Position numbers and translations under genes: made by a program. Source: Peribacter sp043814035 (GTDB lineage: Bacteria > Patescibacteriota > Gracilibacteria > Peribacterales > Peribacteraceae). From it: a stretch of 64,000 nt of DNA. Below, piece by piece: positions 61,402-64,000 of this stretch. The notes under the pieces are model-generated. The model made no database searches and was not told the DNA's origin. It saw only the letters and a program-made list of their open reading frames with translations. The stretch spans positions 1-64,000 of the forward strand of contig JBDRKJ010000009.1 of assembly GCA_043814035.1 (NCBI GenBank). The letters are read 5' to 3'. Within the stretch, counting starts at the first letter, position 1. Every line of letters starts with the position of its first letter.

Positions 61402-63378
61402 CTAGTATTGCACCGCACAAAGCAGTTCTTGAGTAGTGTTAAGTAAATCCTTACTTAATAAGTCTGAAATTTCATCGTATTCACACATGAGCCCTCTGTA
61501 ATCAATCATTAAATTGTACAAACTCATTGTTGAAATAAATTCAGGTGATTCCATAGATCTTTTGTATGCACCTTCAAATGAATCCAACTGACCACTAAGA
61601 AATTCTATTACCTCACTACACTTCTGCTTCCATGCTTCTGTAGCACCCTTGCGATCCCTACGAGTTTTCCACTTTGCAATTTGATTCCTTAGCACTTGGG
61701 CAAGGGGTTCTTTTGGTCTTAAACCAGTTGGTCTCAAAGTTGAAAAGTGCGTACCTACAAACATGTAGTTCTTCCACTCCAAGATATCGGTAGGATCAAG
61801 ATGAAGGGATAGTGCTTTCCACAAAGAATTTAATAAAGTGTCCTTCATTATATTGTCATAGAAAGCACATGCAACTAGTGTTGCATTTTTAGCTCCTACA
61901 GACCAGTTTGTTCCAATATAGCATTTTGCACCTGCGGCAATGATTGTGGATCCAAGTTGAGACATGGAACAACAAGAATTATTAAACACTACTGGAGAAA
62001 GAATCGTTGCATGTATGGAGGCAAACGAAGCCCCATCTGCACAAAAGATTTGATTTGATCCACGAACAAATTTTATCCTTTCACGAGTAGGTTTGATTGT
62101 GTGTATTACGTAGTCTCGCAATTCAGCAGGAAGTTTATCAAATGAATATTCAAACCAAGGAATGCCGTCAATTGTTGCATTTTCAAAGAAGAATTTTGAT
62201 ATTACTTTCGCATTGCCAGATTTATCAAATTTAACCATTCCAGGTTTTGCTGATATTGCTTCTTCAACTATTAACTCATGCCTCTCTCCATTTGGATCTT
62301 CAAACTTGAAATTACACCTATAACCATCACCTTCGCCACCGTGAGAGGTTATGTGTATCAGCTCAAGAGGATAGTGGTGCATAAAGTTTTCCAGTGATTG
62401 AACAGTTGCCTTTTCTTCTTCTAATGATAGAGCGTAATACATACAGTCAACTGCTAATTTATGCATTACAAAATAGACTTCATCAAAACCACCATATTCT
62501 TCCTTTTCAAACCTGTATGGAGCAAACATTAGTCCGACACCAATGAAAGATTCATGATGCTCTAGCCAAATATTATTAAGAAAAAATTCACCAATTGATG
62601 GATAACGAAAGACGTGGCAGACACAACTATCACCTCTGTAACAAATACCATAGGGAAGTCCATATGTAATAAATGTTGCTGATTCATAATTTGATATATC
62701 TATATCTGCAATTGCTTTTAAGTCTTGCTCTAACTTTGCAAGCATTTTTATTGCCTCTGACCTATCCTTTTTTTTCATTTGGTTAATGTCACTTAGCTGC
62801 CTGTCCATTTTGCCTGCTACTGATCTTTCAACTCCTTTAATCATGATCAAATCTGAATCAAATGCAAATGCGTAATTTGCACTGATAACATCAGACAAGT
62901 CTCCTTTTGCCTCTAGAACAATTAGTGTTTTCTTATCTGATCTATCAATATTAAAGTCATCAGCATTTTCATCAACAATTAGTTTAAGATTGTTTCTTTT
63001 TGCGTGTAATAGTGCCACTGAAACATCAATTGCCTTACATCGTAATTCGCCATCAAATTTTTTATGAAAACACCACAATTTCCAGGTAATTTGCCAAGCT
63101 GATTTAACAACAATCAATTTGTATCCCTTCAGTAATGGTTTTAGTGCTTTTATCTGTTCCTTGTCTAAACCAACAAGCACTACTATGTCTGGATTATGAA
63201 TCTGCACATTCTTTGCTTTTCTACGTTCATCAAACAATAACCAAAGACGTGGTGCATAAATAGTAACAAAATACGTCTCAGGATCGTTGAAGTAGCTGGA
63301 TATGCATGCAGCAAGAGGTACATCACCTGCAATGCAGGATACTCGTCTATCTAAGCTCGGTACTGTTTTGTTTTCCAT
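61402..63378 (-). CDS. CHAT-domain-like caspase-fold protease, 658 aa, in AT-rich DNA
   Basis: In the C-terminal half ELIHITSHGGEGDGYRC supplies a caspase-type His-Gly after a hydrophobic strand. FNNSCCSMSQLG...IIAAGAKCYIGTNWSV supplies the Cys followed by a GA..YIG strand. This is the His-then-Cys plan of CHAT/caspase proteases. The N-terminal 230 residues contain alternating strands (DIVVLVGLDKEQIKALKPLL), a receptor-like or Rossmann-like region of unknown role. Base composition is strikingly AT-rich compared with the flanking genes, a sign of transfer. CHAT proteases act in several bacterial defence systems. No partner is visible upstream within the window except the truncated gene at 63568. 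Confidence 0.7.
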   Translation of the reverse strand: MENKTVPSLDRRVSCIAGDVPLAACISSYFNDPETYFVTIYAPRLWLLFDERRKAKNVQIHNPDIVVLVGLDKEQIKALKPLLKGYKLIVVKSAWQITWKLWCFHKKFDGELRCKAIDVSVALLHAKRNNLKLIVDENADDFNIDRSDKKTLIVLEAKGDLSDVISANYAFAFDSDLIMIKGVERSVAGKMDRQLSDINQMKKKDRSEAIKMLAKLEQDLKAIADIDISNYESATFITYGLPYGICYRGDSCVCHVFRYPSIGEFFLNNIWLEHHESFIGVGLMFAPYRFEKEEYGGFDEVYFVMHKLAVDCMYYALSLEEEKATVQSLENFMHHYPLELIHITSHGGEGDGYRCNFKFEDPNGERHELIVEEAISAKPGMVKFDKSGNAKVISKFFFENATIDGIPWFEYSFDKLPAELRDYVIHTIKPTRERIKFVRGSNQIFCADGASFASIHATILSPVVFNNSCCSMSQLGSTIIAAGAKCYIGTNWSVGAKNATLVACAFYDNIMKDTLLNSLWKALSLHLDPTDILEWKNYMFVGTHFSTLRPTGLRPKEPLAQVLRNQIAKWKTRRDRKGATEAWKQKCSEVIEFLSGQLDSFEGAYKRSMESPEFISTMSLYNLMIDYRGLMCEYDEISDLLSKDLLNTTQELLCAVQY

Positions 63379-63567
63379 ATGAGAACATACTATACAGTAG
63401 CTACTTGGTGCTTGTGTTTAAGTCATTCAATGACTAAAAACAAGAACATTGGAAGAAAAACCAAATACAGTAGATGTCCTGTGTTAGCTGGTATCACAAG
63501 GTTATATCTATAAGGATTTGCAGGAATACATTCCTTAAAATTCGGATGGCTTGGTACAGTGTGGTAA

Positions 63568-64000
63568 ATGAATATGAAAATGCTCCGGTACCGGCAGTAT
63601 GAGAGTGCGTTACCGATGCTTGTCGCAAGAGAGTTAATCAGGAGAGGAGCAAGTCAGGAGGGCGTTTTAGAGTTTCATACGCTCTGGTTTCCAGACACTA
63701 CGGAGTCGACGCAACTAGAAGCAGTGATGCGTTTGAAACAAGAGAAGGTAATAGTGACATCGGACATCGTTGAAAGAAAAGAAGATCATGCTGGTCGAAA
63801 ATACGAGCTGAAAACAGAACCAAAGGTACCGCGAAGAGAGTTGGTATTTCAGCTTCAAGTCTTGCCAGAACTCGAAAGATATTACGAAGATCAGGGGAGC
63901 TATACCGGCTTGATAACGGAAGAGGAAATGAGTATTAAGAAAATGAGTGAAGGTCTGAAAACGTTCCTAGAGGAACGCTCGTCTGCTCTAGAAAAAACTG
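63568..64000 (+). CDS. Unknown protein, 5' part only (runs off window)
   Basis: The ATG at 63568 opens a frame that stays open to the window end (144 codons). It begins MNMKMLRYRQYESALPMLVA and contains a helical start (RELIRRGASQEGVLEFHTL), a strand-like VIVTSDIVERKEDHAGRKYEL resembling a winged-helix wing, and a charged helical region. It is divergent from the CHAT-like gene with a 189-base AT-rich gap. A DNA-binding regulator is possible but not established. Confidence 0.5.
   Translation, partial: MNMKMLRYRQYESALPMLVARELIRRGASQEGVLEFHTLWFPDTTESTQLEAVMRLKQEKVIVTSDIVERKEDHAGRKYELKTEPKVPRRELVFQLQVLPELERYYEDQGSYTGLITEEEMSIKKMSEGLKTFLEERSSALEKT

Noticed and set aside
1..64000. Possible recoding of TGA as glycine (code 25), considered because of the CPR-like character
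   Set aside because: Many well-defined genes end at TGA with correct family lengths (for example the sigma factor and mod), so TGA is a stop.
1..64000. CRISPR arrays, rRNA genes, tmRNA and further tRNAs
   Set aside because: No regularly spaced repeats and no conserved rRNA, tmRNA or additional T-arm motifs were seen when reading both strands.

Overview
The window looks like part of the chromosome of an uncultivated bacterium, most plausibly a Patescibacteria/CPR lineage close to Peregrinibacteria. This placement is inference. It rests on tightly packed genes with many 4-8 base overlaps, weak Shine-Dalgarno sequences, an alanyl-tRNA synthetase that stops after its editing domain, a sigma factor paired with a DUF5667-like membrane protein, and a mobile element with DUF5659-like and serine-recombinase genes. 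TGA is used as an ordinary stop, which argues against the recoded Gracilibacteria/Absconditabacteria. No rRNA, CRISPR array or replication origin was seen.

Layout. 0-5.7 kb: small genes, a membrane-anchored TrmB-like transcription factor with two extracytoplasmic sensor domains, a histidine kinase carrying the same sensor domain, and a SET-domain protein. 5.8-9.1 kb: a three-gene ABC-2 exporter operon and an HD hydrolase. 9.3-20.1 kb: a cell-surface block on the minus strand (SLH protein, a 1640-residue LamG protein, a methyltransferase, a subtilisin-like protease with Ser-rich tail, a type IV pilin-like protein). 20.2-27.8 kb: a single-domain response regulator, a nitronate monooxygenase/FabK-like flavoprotein, an H-cluster-like protein with a membrane partner, a DEAD-box helicase and a ketoacyl synthase. 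28-30 kb: homospermidine synthase with a SpeD-like decarboxylase.

30-47.6 kb is accessory DNA: zinc-ribbon and PIN-like genes, a membrane glycosyltransferase between two direct repeats, a recombinase relic, a type III restriction-modification operon facing an unknown 444-residue gene, a replication-type module (DUF5659-like, CHC2-like and TOPRIM/helicase proteins) and a large serine recombinase. The recombinase gene runs antisense into a tRNA-Asn gene. That tRNA is itself split inside its anticodon by a group I intron carrying an HNH endonuclease. Two short copies of the tRNA 3' end lie near 27.8-27.9 kb and may mark an old element boundary.

48.4-61.1 kb returns to core-like genes: a Trm-G10-like methyltransferase, membrane and surface polysaccharide-type genes, alaS, a second histidine kinase with the same sensor domain, YjbQ, a soluble GHKL ATPase, a transglutaminase-like protein, and the sigma/DUF5667 pair ending in a clear terminator. 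61.4-63.4 kb is an AT-rich gene for a CHAT-like caspase-fold protease. The window ends in a truncated gene of unknown function.

The most unusual signals are the four-copy sensor domain with an EF-hand-like acidic loop, the intron-split tRNA-Asn used as an integration target, and an interleaved pair of perfect inverted repeats (a potential pseudoknot) in front of the recombinase gene.
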